From: JAOAPG01 sp963791575
Lineage (GTDB): Bacteria > Acidobacteriota > Terriglobia > Terriglobales > Acidobacteriaceae
Direction: 5' to 3'
NCBI GenBank assembly: GCA_963791575.1
Contig: CAWBSY010000004.1
Span: 62,001 to 126,000, forward strand
Length of the DNA stretch: 64,000 nt
The first letter of the stretch is position 1, and the number at the start of each line of letters is the position of its first letter. Shown here piece after piece: positions 8,558-18,375 of this stretch. Below the pieces are notes generated by a model. It had not been told where the DNA came from. It saw only the letters and a list, made by a program, of their open reading frames with translations, and did no database searches. Position numbers and translations under genes: made by a program.

Positions 8558-10809
8558 GATTCATCAGACGCACGCTGCTGATATTGGGCACGCTAACTTT
8601 TTTGGCGACTCCCAGCGCGATCTACAGTTGCGGACCATTCCTGGAAACGGCAGTCTTTGCCTTCGCGAATCAGCCTGACGGGCCGCCCGAAGACTTCGCG
8701 GGTGGAAAGTTCGGCATCGTTCGCCCTGGTTTTGGCCGTTCGTATTTGGTCGTCGCGTACCGCTATTTCTCCGGGCTAAAGCTTACCGACGAGCAACAGA
8801 AAGGCGCGATTGACGTTTGGAACGGCGACGTAGTGCCCGACCATCTCACCGTGGAAGATGGAGTATCGAATTGGAGCAAAGCACGCAGCAAGATTTCGAA
8901 CCTTCCGCCACCTGCAGTATCTCCTTATGCCGCTGTCTCTCCAGACGACCCCTATGCCAATTACATAAATTGCCCCGGCGAAGCCTTCCAGAATGCAATC
9001 ACAACGCTGGAGGACAGAACCATCAAATTCGGCGCGACCGCACCGGCTCTTCGCGAATGGATTTCAGGACAGGATGAAGTCTTCGCGAACTGCAGCGGTG
9101 GAGCGCACGTTATTCCCGCAGCTCTCAGTACCAGTGACTCTCTCCTCCGCGCCGATCGCGATTATCAGATCGCCGCGGCACACTTCTATGCGCGCGAGTT
9201 TGACGAGGCCGTAAAGCAATTCGACGACATCGCCAACGATCACTCCTCTTTGTGGTCCAGCATTAGCCCTTATCTCGCAGCCCGCGCATTGATTCGAAAA
9301 GCCACCCTCGTCCACAAACCGGATGAACAATTCGATCGAGTACCCATGGCAGCAGCCCAAGAGCGGCTTGAAAAAATCCTTGCCAATCCGAAAGCCGGTT
9401 CAGTCCACGAACCTGCGCTGAGGCTCCTGAACTTCGTGCGCTTCCGCACTGACCCCGACAAACGTGTAGCGGAACTGGACGCCGTAATCCTTAAGCCAGA
9501 TGTCGGACACAACTTCAAGCAGAACTTGTGGGACTACACGCTCTTGCTATCTCGCGGTGAACAAAGTAGCGACCCGAGCGATTGGATTCATACTTTTTAT
9601 GCGCTGCAAGGCTACCCGCATGCAGTGCCTTTGAACCAGGATCCCGATGCCGCCAAGCACGCTCTCGCCCGCTGGCACGAGACGAAATCATTGCCTTGGC
9701 TCATTGCAGCTCTATCGCGAGTCCGGCCCGACAATCCGGATCTTCAGCCATTGCTCGCCGCCGCAAAACAAATTCCTGCTTCCTCGCGCGGATACTTGAC
9801 GGTTCAGTACTACGCTCTAGATCTTTTGGCTAACTCCGGGCAGCAGGATACCGCGAGAAGGGAACTGGACGTTCTCCTTGCCAAACACGAGTCAGAAATT
9901 CCGCTCGGCTCTCATAACCTGCTCAATGATGAGCGGCTCAAACTAACAACTAGCTTGGAAGATTTTCTCCAGCACGCTCCGGAAACACCGGTTCCGGCCG
10001 AAACCGACTTCAACACAGGTGAGGAAGTATCCGCCGATCCCGACAAGGCCAAGCCCAGCGTTTCGCTTTTCACTCAGTACGCCGCTGAATTTCTTGTAAA
10101 ACGCTTGCCCCTGCCCACGCTGCAACAAGTTGCAGCGTCGCCGATCCTGCCTAAATATCTCCGCCGCGAAGTAGCGCGTTCCGCTTGGGTGCGATCAATC
10201 CTTGTCGGAAACTTAGAGAGCGCCGAAAAACTTCAGCCTACACTGCAAGAACTGGATACGCCACTCTGGAAGACAATGGACCAATTTCGGTCGGCGCAAA
10301 GCAATGCCGAAAAACGCTTCGCAGCCATCTTTGTGATCTTGCAGAATCCAGGGATGAAACCCGCGGCACAGGCGGGATTACTGCGCTCAGCGACTTTGGG
10401 CGAAATAGACAACTACCACGACAATTGGTGGTGTACCGATATAACTCCCCGACCGGCTTGGGCCCAGAACGACGGGGAACTCAATGAGGTCAATCTCAAA
10501 GACCGCGATCCAGCCTTTCCCTTCCCAAACTGGTTGACCGATTCTCAAAAGGCAGCAGCTATCTTCGAATGGAAAAAATTATCGAGTATCGGCGCCGCTC
10601 CGAACTACATGGCCGCCCAGGTCCTCAATTACGCCAAACAACACCCGAAAGATCCTCGCCTTCCCCAAGCTTTGCATCTCGCAGTACGCTCCACCCGCTT
10701 CGGATGCACCAACAAAGAAACCAGCAACTTTTCCAAAGCCGCCTTCGATTTCTTGCACAACCACTATCCTGAGAGCGAATGGGCTAAGAAGACAAAGTAT
10801 TACTACTAA
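8548..10809 (+). CDS. Large exported hypothetical protein with TPR-like helices
   Basis: A 753-aa protein with an N-terminal export signal (LRFIRRTLLILGTLTFLATP, then SAIYSCGPF). The IYSC sequence may be a non-ideal lipobox. The body is rich in alpha-helical repeat-like segments, such as DYQIAAAHFYAREFDEAVKQ followed by FDDIAND, resembling tetratricopeptide repeats. ATG 8548 has GGGAGG upstream and starts inside the end of the DUF3142 gene, so the two are probably one operon. A similar DUF3142-plus-large-protein pairing may be a conserved unit; this needs a database check. No catalytic motif recognised. Confidence 0.7.
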   Translation: MALRFIRRTLLILGTLTFLATPSAIYSCGPFLETAVFAFANQPDGPPEDFAGGKFGIVRPGFGRSYLVVAYRYFSGLKLTDEQQKGAIDVWNGDVVPDHLTVEDGVSNWSKARSKISNLPPPAVSPYAAVSPDDPYANYINCPGEAFQNAITTLEDRTIKFGATAPALREWISGQDEVFANCSGGAHVIPAALSTSDSLLRADRDYQIAAAHFYAREFDEAVKQFDDIANDHSSLWSSISPYLAARALIRKATLVHKPDEQFDRVPMAAAQERLEKILANPKAGSVHEPALRLLNFVRFRTDPDKRVAELDAVILKPDVGHNFKQNLWDYTLLLSRGEQSSDPSDWIHTFYALQGYPHAVPLNQDPDAAKHALARWHETKSLPWLIAALSRVRPDNPDLQPLLAAAKQIPASSRGYLTVQYYALDLLANSGQQDTARRELDVLLAKHESEIPLGSHNLLNDERLKLTTSLEDFLQHAPETPVPAETDFNTGEEVSADPDKAKPSVSLFTQYAAEFLVKRLPLPTLQQVAASPILPKYLRREVARSAWVRSILVGNLESAEKLQPTLQELDTPLWKTMDQFRSAQSNAEKRFAAIFVILQNPGMKPAAQAGLLRSATLGEIDNYHDNWWCTDITPRPAWAQNDGELNEVNLKDRDPAFPFPNWLTDSQKAAAIFEWKKLSSIGAAPNYMAAQVLNYAKQHPKDPRLPQALHLAVRSTRFGCTNKETSNFSKAAFDFLHNHYPESEWAKKTKYYY

Positions 10810-11037
10810 TGTCAATTAGAACCCAAGAGAACAATCGAATTCCCAAAGTCGTTTAAGCCCTCCACTCCCAATGACCGTTTCCAGCAGGCGGAGTCCGCTG
10901 CCTCGCGACGCGTCCGAATCGAGGGCTCCGCATTAGTCAGGTCCTACAATTTCCCGAAACCAGCAAAAATTGGGCTATAATCCGACCGGACCACGTTAGT
11001 TCCTTTCAGATTGTTCCTTTCCTCAAGGGGAGCTTCA

Positions 11038-12963
11038 ATGATCACTCGAACGCCATACTGTGCATTCTCTGTACTCTTACTTGTCATTGGTGTGGCGGCA
11101 CAGGGTCCGATGCACATTGGTGAGGTCGGTAATTTCACGCCTAATGCACTCCTATCATCTGGACAAATGAGCATGGAGTTGTGGTCGGCGACGAATGCGA
11201 CTCAGAATCGCAGCCCGCTTCAAGGTCCCTCCGGTTCGGTCTCGATGCTCGATCTCAAAGCTCCCGGCAAAGCGCGACGGGAATATGAAAAAGGTTATCA
11301 GCTGCTAATGCGGAAAGATTTGCCCGGAGCGGTGGAACACTTGCGGGCAGCGATTTCGATTTACCCTAACTTTGTAGCGGCACACAATTCGCTCGGTTCT
11401 GCCTATTTAGATCTCAGCCAAAACGATCAGGCACGCGAACAGTTCACTCAAGCCGTGGCACTCGATGATCACATCCCGAGCTCCTATTTAAACCTGGGGT
11501 GTGCCGAATTGGCTCTCAAAAACTATCGTGTTGCCGAAGAGTCGATTAAAAAGGCTTCAGCAATAGCGCCTCTCGATCTTCAGTTCCTTACTGCGTTAAC
11601 CTATGCCCAATTCTTGAACCATGACTATCCAGCCGCAATCGCGACGGCTCAACAAGTGCACAGCCACAAGCACCAGGGTGCTGCGATTGTCCATTACTAT
11701 GCCGCGGCTGCGTGGGAAGGACAAAACAAAGTTCAGGAATCGCAGCGCGAGCTGGAGATGCTCTTGAAGGAAGACCCAAAATCGCCTGCAGCCGAGCAGG
11801 CACAAAAAATTCTGCAGCAGATCAAAGCAGAGCCGAACAAAGAAGCGCGGAAGCTGCCTCCGACCCCTCAAGTATCGCTTTCAGACATGGTCAAGCCCGG
11901 CAGTGTTCGCATCAGACCCGAGGACCCATCCCTTCAAAAGCAAAGGGCTTTGCAAGAATCCAAGGAGCAATCGCAGATCACAGACGTGGAATCGATGTGC
12001 ACGACCTGCGATTCCACTGCCTCGCCGGATCCGATTTTAAGGGATAGTTCGCACGCTGCAACTCTACCCGCAGAGCATCCCACTGCTAGCTCCAGCCCTT
12101 GGACCATGCGAAGTGCGGTCGACGAAGTCGCTGTATTTTTCTCAGCCACGGATCATGGCAGGTCAGTGACCAACCTCACTGGCGAAGAGGTCGGTATCCG
12201 TGATGACAAGAGGCCGCCAGCGGCAATAACCGGATTCCGTAACGAGGCTCAATTGCCCTTACGCCTCGGACTTGTCATCGATACCAGCGAATCCATCACG
12301 ACCCGATTTTCATTTGAGCAGCGCGCCGCCATTAACTTTGTGCAAAAGGTCATGATCGAGAAAAACGATCTTGCCTTCGTAGTCGGCGTCGCGAGCTCGG
12401 TCCTGCTGGTTCAGGATTTCACCAGTGACCAGAAGCAAATAGCTCACGGCATCAGCGAGCTTGCACCCTCCGGCGGAACCGCCATTTGGGACGCTGTCTC
12501 CTTCGCTGCCGACAAACTTTCCAGCCGGCCGGAAGCTCTGCCAGCTGCCCGAATCCTCGTCATCATCAGCGACGGAAACGATAATTCCAGCAGCACCACT
12601 CTGAAAGAAGCGATCCAAGAGGCGGAACGCCACGACGTCATCGTCTACACCGTGAGCGCCCGAGAAGACAGCGGCCAGGACGCAGACCCGCTGGGCGATC
12701 GGGCTTTGAAACTGCTAGCCGAGCGTACCGGCGGAGCCGCCTTCTTCTCTGGGTCTCTGGGCTTTCTCAACCATAGTCTAGGGCAGCTTCAGGACGTGAT
12801 CCGCAGCCGCTACATGATTTCCTATAAACCTGCTCTCTTCAAACCCGATGGCCAATTCCGTGCGATCAATATCACGGCAGAAAAATCCGGCCACAAGCTG
12901 CACGTATACGCGCGCAAAGGATATTACGCGAGCGTGAACTCGCCGCCGGAAAACAACTTCTGA
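11038..12963 (+). CDS. Exported TPR plus VWFA-related protein (acidobacterial type)
   Basis: A 641-aa protein. An N-terminal signal peptide (AFSVLLLVIGVAAQG) is followed by TPR units (GYQLLMRKDLPGAVEHLRAA; FVAAHNSLGSAYLDLSQNDQ; SYLNLGCAELALKNYRVAEE), a low-complexity linker, then a VWFA-like domain with a MIDAS-type motif (LGLVIDTSESITTRF), SGGTAIWDAV and ILVIISDGNDNSSSTTL. The C-terminal segment SRYMISYKPA...GKYHKLHV-like end is typical of the VWFA-related acidobacterial family (TIGR03436). Role probably protein-protein contact at the cell envelope. ATG 11038 has AGGGGAG upstream. Confidence 0.88.
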   Translation: MITRTPYCAFSVLLLVIGVAAQGPMHIGEVGNFTPNALLSSGQMSMELWSATNATQNRSPLQGPSGSVSMLDLKAPGKARREYEKGYQLLMRKDLPGAVEHLRAAISIYPNFVAAHNSLGSAYLDLSQNDQAREQFTQAVALDDHIPSSYLNLGCAELALKNYRVAEESIKKASAIAPLDLQFLTALTYAQFLNHDYPAAIATAQQVHSHKHQGAAIVHYYAAAAWEGQNKVQESQRELEMLLKEDPKSPAAEQAQKILQQIKAEPNKEARKLPPTPQVSLSDMVKPGSVRIRPEDPSLQKQRALQESKEQSQITDVESMCTTCDSTASPDPILRDSSHAATLPAEHPTASSSPWTMRSAVDEVAVFFSATDHGRSVTNLTGEEVGIRDDKRPPAAITGFRNEAQLPLRLGLVIDTSESITTRFSFEQRAAINFVQKVMIEKNDLAFVVGVASSVLLVQDFTSDQKQIAHGISELAPSGGTAIWDAVSFAADKLSSRPEALPAARILVIISDGNDNSSSTTLKEAIQEAERHDVIVYTVSAREDSGQDADPLGDRALKLLAERTGGAAFFSGSLGFLNHSLGQLQDVIRSRYMISYKPALFKPDGQFRAINITAEKSGHKLHVYARKGYYASVNSPPENNF

Positions 12964-13311
12964 TCCATTCCCAATCGCCCTTAATTCTTTTTCCAAGCTC
13001 CAACTGCCAATCAAGGACTCCTGATTAGCCGGAAGTCGTAGGGGAGTGCCCGTCAAGAACTGTAGGACGCCTGCGATGAACTGAAATCGCTGAATGTAAA
13101 TGGATCGTTTGGTGGCCGTAGTTCATCCATGTGCATCCAAGCGCACTGAAAAATGACTTCTTGATTTGTGGATCACCAACCGGAGTATTAATGGTCGCTC
13201 TGATGAATCACGGGAATGGCGACTCGCGGAAAATGCAATGGAAGCGAAACCGGACTGTATCAATTCAGGGCTGGGTTTTAGTGATCCGTGTGATCGAAAG
13301 AGGAGGAACGA
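12964..13311 (+). other. Intergenic region between two VWFA genes
   Basis: About 350 bases without a supportable gene. Just before the next start lies a strong AGAGGAGGAACG ribosome site (13298-13310). No terminator or promoter could be assigned. Confidence 0.4.
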
Positions 13312-14244
13312 ATGACGAAATATTGGTTTCAAGTAGCGCTATTGGGAGTTGTTGCATTGGGACCGAAACTGATGGCCCAAAGCCAACCAGCTTCAAACGG
13401 CGTTCCTGTTCACATGGTCGTAACGGTGGAGCCTCGCAAAGGTAATGATGTTCCGGACATCACTCGCGAGGATGTGAAGGTCTACCAAGGCAAGGAACTA
13501 CGACCGACTTTGGATTGGGTGCCACTCCGCGGAGAGCATGCCGCAATGGAGTTCTTCATCCTCATCGATGATGGACTAACCACAGAGGTCGGCACGCAAC
13601 TAGACGACATACGACAATTCATCAATGGGCAACCTGCAACGACGGCAATCGGCATCGCATACATGCGGGACGGGACGGCGCAGATCGCACAAAACCCCAC
13701 GACGGATCACGCACAAGCGGCTAAGGCATTGCGACTGCCGATCGGAGAGCCTGGGATCAATGCGAGCCCTTATTTCGCAGTCACGGATTTGATCAAGCGG
13801 TGGCCCGCCCAAGCAGTACGCAGGGAAGTCCTGACGATCACAGACGGTGTTGACCGCTTCTACGGGGGCAGCCTCAACGATCCCTATGTGGATGAAGCGG
13901 TCGCGTCGGCGCAAAAGGCCGGGGTGATCATCTACTCGATTTATTACCCAGGAGTTGGACACTACGGGCGCAGCTATTGGAGGGTGAACTGGGCACAGAA
14001 TTATTTGTCCCAATTGTCCGAAGAGACTGGAGGCGAATCTTTCTATATGGGCTTTGGTCCTCCGGTATCGTTCGGTCCATATCTGGAACAGCTTTCACGA
14101 CGACTCGAGCACCAATACTTGTTGAACTTTGCCGCGAAGCCTGAGAAGAAGGATGGTTTGCAGAAAGTGAAATTGCGGACCGAAGTGCCCAACGCTGAAC
14201 TGATAGCCGCGGACGCGGTTTACGTCCCCGCGAGGGCCCAATAA
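13312..14244 (+). CDS. Exported VWFA-related protein
   Basis: A 310-aa protein with a signal peptide ending at LMAQ (about residue 22). A short N-terminal beta-domain (MVVTVEPRKGNDVPDITRED, VKVYQGKE) is followed by a VWFA-like domain: AMEFFILIDDGLTTEVGTQL (MIDAS region, DDG in place of the usual DxSxS), REVLTITDGVDRF, and the C-terminal YLLNFAAKPEKKDGLQKVKL. This is the minimal architecture of the acidobacterial VWFA-related family. The altered MIDAS sequence suggests metal binding may be weak or lost. Strong ribosome site GGAGGAACG. Confidence 0.85.
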   Translation: MTKYWFQVALLGVVALGPKLMAQSQPASNGVPVHMVVTVEPRKGNDVPDITREDVKVYQGKELRPTLDWVPLRGEHAAMEFFILIDDGLTTEVGTQLDDIRQFINGQPATTAIGIAYMRDGTAQIAQNPTTDHAQAAKALRLPIGEPGINASPYFAVTDLIKRWPAQAVRREVLTITDGVDRFYGGSLNDPYVDEAVASAQKAGVIIYSIYYPGVGHYGRSYWRVNWAQNYLSQLSEETGGESFYMGFGPPVSFGPYLEQLSRRLEHQYLLNFAAKPEKKDGLQKVKLRTEVPNAELIAADAVYVPARAQ

Positions 14245-14319
14245 ATAGTGAGTCTTTGGCTAAGTAATGAAAGCGCGGTGGGAAATCAAAAAGATAAATT
14301 AATAACCCACGTTGCAGGA

Positions 14320-14361
14320 GTGCCCCATCCTAGTCGCGTTTTTTTGCGACAGGGTGGGATT
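14320..14361. repeat. REP-like hairpin between convergent genes
   Basis: GTGCCCCATCC then TAGTCGC, a T-rich loop, and GCGACAGGGTGGGAT form an imperfect hairpin with outer arms CCCATCCT/AGGGTGGG and inner arms GTCGC/GCGAC. The same outer frame (GTGCCCCAT ... TGGGAT) recurs with different inner arms at 22597, 23820 and 24716, so this is one member of a repeat family. It may also stop transcription of the convergent VWFA and DinB genes. Confidence 0.7.
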
Positions 14362-14386
14362 TAGACAATGCTCGTGATGAAGGTCC

Positions 14387-14977
14387 TTAAGAATCCTCGC
14401 CCGGGCCGCCAAGCGTCCCGCAATCTTTCCACAGCTTTTCCCAATTCCACATCCCCGACGTCACTTCATTTGACAAGGGAAATCCCAACTGATGCGCTAG
14501 CATACAAACCTGCCCGCGATGGTGAGCTTCGTGAGCAATCATGTAGCACAGCATTTCCGGACCAACCGGCCAAGGCCGCGCCCACCCGTCTCTGTGAAAT
14601 TTCTCGATGCGACCCACACCATCGCCGAGCGCTTCAGCGAGCATCTCAGCGCAACGAGCGGCGCTCTCGGACAATCCCGCACGGGCCTGCTGCGGCGTGC
14701 AGTGCGTGCGGTTGAGCTGTGCTGGAACCTTCAAATGCGGAGCAGTAAGCCTGACCCACTTGCAGCGGACATTGTGCATGTGCGTGAAGATCGCCGCAAT
14801 GCTGCGAACGTTGCCGGGCGGTTTGGCTCTCCAGACAGTAGGGTCAAGATGTTCGATAAGAATCTGGTTGATGCGATCATTCGCGGCAAAGATCTGCGCC
14901 GCCGATGGTTTAAGTTGAGTCTGAGCCTTGTTTTTACGATTAGTGTATTGAACGGTGGTGGGTTGTCGCACAGTCAT
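14387..14977 (-). CDS. DinB-family protein
   Basis: A 196-aa protein. After a basic, disordered N-terminus comes a DinB-like four-helix domain: INQILIEHLDPTVWRAKPPG, RSIAAIFTHMHNVRCKWVRL with the conserved HMHNVR metal-ligand His, and MLCYMIAHEAHHRGQVCMLA with the HEAHHRGQ motif that supplies two more metal ligands. These three His positions define the metal site of the family. Length is slightly above usual because of the N-terminal tail. Substrate unknown. Confidence 0.85.
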   Translation of the reverse strand: MTVRQPTTVQYTNRKNKAQTQLKPSAAQIFAANDRINQILIEHLDPTVWRAKPPGNVRSIAAIFTHMHNVRCKWVRLTAPHLKVPAQLNRTHCTPQQARAGLSESAARCAEMLAEALGDGVGRIEKFHRDGWARPWPVGPEMLCYMIAHEAHHRGQVCMLAHQLGFPLSNEVTSGMWNWEKLWKDCGTLGGPGEDS

Positions 14978-15053
14978 GCTTCCCCTACTCCTAACCTACA
15001 ATACTTCCGACCTATGATAGTTCCCGGTAGTCGGCAACACTATTTGTGATGGA

Positions 15054-15329
15054 ATGGTAGAGTACATCGGTAGAATATCTAACCCCCTGAGCCTAAACAT
15101 CAAAAACGAAGACGCCCATAAGCTTGCCCAGCAATTGGCCCGGCTCACCGGAGAGAGCCTAACCGAAGCGGTCCGCGAACGCCTCAAGAGGGTGCAGCAA
15201 AAACATGCTGCAAAGCTCTCCGATCGTCTGCTCGAAATCGGCCGGGACTGCTCCCAGCATCTGAAGGAACCGTTTCGTTCGGCCGATCATGGCGATCTTC
15301 TCTATGACGAGAAGGGATTGCCGAAGTGA
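15054..15329 (+). CDS. VapB-type antitoxin (PSK/Rv0623-like)
   Basis: A 91-aa protein. The part from SLNIKNEDAHKLAQQLARLT to GESLTEAVRERLKRV is the ribbon-helix-helix-like DNA-binding domain of Rv0623/PSK-type VapB antitoxins (PF07704 type), and the C-terminal YDEKGLPK end is the standard toxin-contact tail. The stop overlaps the next start as GTGA, the normal vapBC arrangement. The antitoxin looks intact while the toxin is cut short. Confidence 0.85.
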   Translation: MVEYIGRISNPLSLNIKNEDAHKLAQQLARLTGESLTEAVRERLKRVQQKHAAKLSDRLLEIGRDCSQHLKEPFRSADHGDLLYDEKGLPK

Positions 15330-15496
15330 TTCTCGACACTTCGGCCTTAATCGCCATTCTCCGCTTCGAAGCCGAGGCGCCCGAGTTTGCCAGAATTATT
15401 GAGCGCGCCGCGCAGCCTCGCATTTCAGCAGTGAGTTATGTGGAAGCTGGAGCGGCGATTGACGGCAGTAAAGATCCGAACTCTCATATTCCTTAA
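15326..15496 (+). pseudogene. VapC PIN-domain toxin, truncated to 56 residues
   Basis: GTG at 15326 overlaps the antitoxin stop by 4 bp. The protein begins with the PIN signature MILDTSALIAILRFEAEA (first catalytic Asp at residue 4) and reaches RISAVSYVEAGAAID, the second conserved segment with the catalytic Glu. It then stops after DGSKDPNSHIP. Full VapC proteins are about 130 residues and supply further acidic ligands in the missing half, so the ribonuclease should be inactive. Nothing resembling the missing half follows; the next gene is a cupin. Confidence 0.8.
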
Positions 15497-15600
15497 CCCA
15501 GGTTAACGCCAAGAAGCCGCGTGAACCGAGGCACCGGGGCTATTGCGACTTGTCCACAGTGACTACTTTTAGCGTTACAATTTGCACCCATGGAGGCCCA

Positions 15601-16125
15601 ATGCGTATTCTGACGATTCTCTTATTGGCGATGCTTTTCGTGACAGCGCTGGTGGTGGCGCAGTCAGGTCGTCACTCCACGTCGGCAAGTCACTTGTCAA
15701 TTCAAGAACCCTTCATCAAGACCGCTCAAGAGAACACGTTCACCACCAGCCCCGTCCTCCCAAATTGCTACACCTACTCCGTTGAGCGCGGGGATCCTAA
15801 AACTGGACCCTCGGTGACCCTCTCAAGGCTTGCAGCGGGATGCAAAGTACCATGGCACATTCATTCGGCGAATGCTCAGGTATTGTTTGTCAGCGGCACA
15901 TTCCAATTAACAATGAAGGGACAACAGACGCAGATCCTACGCCAGGGGGCCTACGCTTATGTTCCGGCCAAGCACCAGCACGAGGAAAGCTGCCTCGATG
16001 GTTGCACGTACTACGTTGTCCGCGAGGGCGCCGCTGATGTTCATTATGTTGACGCACGCGGAATGGAGATTTCGCCGGAAGTCGCGCTTGCAGCGGTTGA
16101 GGAACGTCCTGCCGCGAAAGATTAA
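15601..16125 (+). CDS. Exported cupin-domain protein
   Basis: A 174-aa protein with an N-terminal signal peptide (MRILTILLLAMLFVTALVVA). It has a single cupin barrel: GCKVPWHIHSANAQVLFVSG (motif 1, with H-I-H metal ligands and a more distant ligand position) and GAYAYVPAKHQHEESCLDGC (motif 2). Cupins of this type bind one divalent metal and may be enzymes or sugar/ligand binders. ATG 15601 has GGAGG nine bases upstream; longer open frames lack the signal peptide at the start. Function unknown. Confidence 0.8.
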   Translation: MRILTILLLAMLFVTALVVAQSGRHSTSASHLSIQEPFIKTAQENTFTTSPVLPNCYTYSVERGDPKTGPSVTLSRLAAGCKVPWHIHSANAQVLFVSGTFQLTMKGQQTQILRQGAYAYVPAKHQHEESCLDGCTYYVVREGAADVHYVDARGMEISPEVALAAVEERPAAKD

Positions 16126-16176
16126 TTGCATTAAGAGGGGAGGTGAAATCCTCCCGCAAGTTTGGTCAACTCCCAA

Positions 16177-17664
16177 TCAGCGCGTCGAACCCGGCGCCCA
16201 CGGCGTGACCGTGATGTCCTGCACAAACGTTCGTCCCGGCTGCAGGTATGTGTATGGTGACGTCGGCAGCTCTGTCAAGTCGCCCGTGCTGTGGTTGATG
16301 GCGTATCCGACCAAGCCGCCGTAGCCGGGAGGAATCGTACCGAAGCTGCAACCACCGGTATAGAGGTAATTCCCAGAGGGATCGGTGCGTACCGCACCGT
16401 AGCACGCACTATTCTGCGCAGTGAACTTCAGGAACTTTAATGTTCCATTCGGTTGAATAGCGTAGATCGCGATATTCATTTCCCACATGTTCAGTGCGTA
16501 GAGAAATTTACCGGTTCCGTCGACCGCCATAGACCGTGGACTATATGTGAACAGTGGGTCGTCGATTGCCGCTCCCTCACAATGCGTATCCACCCACGGA
16601 GAGCCGGCAAGATCACTCAGAGTTCCTGCACCGGACGCAACGCTGTAGCCGTCGATTGCGCCCGACGTCCCGTCCCCGACATACAGATATTTACCGAGAA
16701 AATTAATAAGGTCTCGCGGATATGCGCTGCCGCATGCTTGATAGGACACTTGGTACGGAGATCCCGGCAACGGAGTAAGTGCCGCTGACACAGTATTGAT
16801 CTGGAAAGCTTCGACATAGCCGCTTCCCGAGCCAACATATAAATACTTTCCGCTGGGGTCCACGCTCAGCGTTTGCGGCCCCGACTGCACCGGGTAAGGA
16901 GAACCAGGCGCTTCCTTCAACGAACCATTCGCTTGCACTTGGAACACGGCGACTCCATCTCCAGCTGCATACTCCGAGAGCGCAGCGAACACTAATCCGC
17001 CACTGGGGTGCACGGCAACCGCTGCCACCGAGCGATGCGCTGGAAAGGGCGAGCCCGGCACCCTATTCAGGTATCCGTTCCGGCTATCAATGAAGTAGGC
17101 AAACACATCGCCCGATATATAGTCCGCGACATAGAGCCGGTAGCCGCCCTTGTCGGCAGCGATTGCCGCCGGTTGAATGTTGGCCGGGACTGGACCTTGC
17201 AACGTTGAAGCAAGCGCTCCATTCGACCCTACGATGGTAAATCCGTGAACGTTGCTGTTCGTTCCATTGGCATTGAAGTAGCTGTTGAGGGCGTATACAA
17301 ATCCTGCAGGTTTCGTCTCCCCTGTGATCTTGACGGTTACATAGGCCTTGCCGACATTGCCACAGTGGTCCCAGGCTTGTACTACCGTGTTGTAGGTTCC
17401 CGGTTGAAGCGTGATGTAAGTATTAAGTTTCCCACCGCCGACGGTGAACGCGCTCACGTTAGGAGCAGAGTAAATGCGCATGACGGAGATCCCGCCACTG
17501 CATTGAGGACTGCTGGCAGACGCAACATAGTTCACAGGAGAGGTGACTGACGATCCGTTGGATGGTGAAGTGATGCTGACGATCGGGTTGGCTCCCCAAG
17601 CGACGCAGCCAAGACTAAGAAAAAGAAAGAGATCTAAGAAGACCCGCGAGAATGAAAACTTCAT
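16177..17664 (-). CDS. Exported beta-propeller (YVTN/lactonase-like) protein with N-terminal Ig-like domain
   Basis: A 495-aa protein. The signal peptide (LDLFLFLSLGCVAWGA) is followed by an Ig-like domain (IVSITSPSNGSSVTSPVNYV), then a propeller of repeated blades with motifs such as GYRLYVADYISGDVFAYFID, PSGKYLYVGSGSGYVEAFQI, GTGKFLYALNMWEMNIAIYA and PSGNYLYTGG. Such propellers belong to the lactonase/YVTN group and are common exported proteins in Acidobacteria; enzymatic activity is not implied. Start set at the ATG beginning MKFSFSR, with GGGGGTTG upstream. Confidence 0.8.
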   Translation of the reverse strand: MKFSFSRVFLDLFLFLSLGCVAWGANPIVSITSPSNGSSVTSPVNYVASASSPQCSGGISVMRIYSAPNVSAFTVGGGKLNTYITLQPGTYNTVVQAWDHCGNVGKAYVTVKITGETKPAGFVYALNSYFNANGTNSNVHGFTIVGSNGALASTLQGPVPANIQPAAIAADKGGYRLYVADYISGDVFAYFIDSRNGYLNRVPGSPFPAHRSVAAVAVHPSGGLVFAALSEYAAGDGVAVFQVQANGSLKEAPGSPYPVQSGPQTLSVDPSGKYLYVGSGSGYVEAFQINTVSAALTPLPGSPYQVSYQACGSAYPRDLINFLGKYLYVGDGTSGAIDGYSVASGAGTLSDLAGSPWVDTHCEGAAIDDPLFTYSPRSMAVDGTGKFLYALNMWEMNIAIYAIQPNGTLKFLKFTAQNSACYGAVRTDPSGNYLYTGGCSFGTIPPGYGGLVGYAINHSTGDLTELPTSPYTYLQPGRTFVQDITVTPWAPGSTR

Positions 17665-17866
17665 ACCAACCCCCAAACCCAATTGGACGATCCGAATTAG
17701 AGATCCGAGTTGCGTACGATCCGAATTGTGGCCCTGAGATGAGCCGGGTACGTTCGAGGGTTGCCAAACATCAACCCGACGGCGCGATCAGACTGGGACA
17801 CTTTCGGATCGGAATAGGTTTGGTAGAGGAACTTTGAAAACCAGCGATTCTGATTTCTCAGTCACT

Positions 17867-18112
17867 GTCATCCTGAGTGCAGGCCGCGTTGTACGCGACG
17901 ACGACAATTCGAGGGATCTGCATTTTAACAATCATTGTCATCCTGAGACAGCGGTGCCCCTCGCAAAGCGAACGGCTGCCCAACGAAGAATCTGTGCATT
18001 ATTCTATGAATGACGACTCTTACGTAGCGACAGCCGCCTCGGCTGTCCGATCTTCGCGAAGTGCTAATCAACAAGCTTAATGTAGCGCGGGCGCCCTCGC
18101 CCGCGAATCCTG
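17867..18112. repeat. Mosaic of interspersed repeats (types A and B)
   Basis: TCATCCTGAG-type units at about 17868 and 17938 are followed at 18024 by a hairpin unit CGACAGCCGCCTCGGCTGTC and at 18080 by GTAGCGCGGGCGCCCTCGCC, an inverted repeat (GCGGGCG/CGCCCGC). The same order of units recurs at 21798 and 24580. No gene is seen between 17665 and 18375. Confidence 0.8.
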
Positions 18113-18375
18113 GCGGAATAGAGTCGGCGGTGTATTTCTCTGCAAGATCACGCGCGGCCTGTTTCAGTTCTTGTTCACTGCCTCAAGTTGTTTTATGGCC
18201 AGCGGGCAGGCTCAGTTGTGGTTGCATGGGTGGTGTTGATGAAGTTCAGAGCCGAGTGCCTGGTGCCCAGGTTCGCTCCCGTTCTTTAGGCACTAACTTG
18301 GGTTTCTCTTAGCTTGAAACAACGCACGGGTGTAGAGTTTCTCATGCCAACCGTCCGCAATGATCGGCTGCCCCT

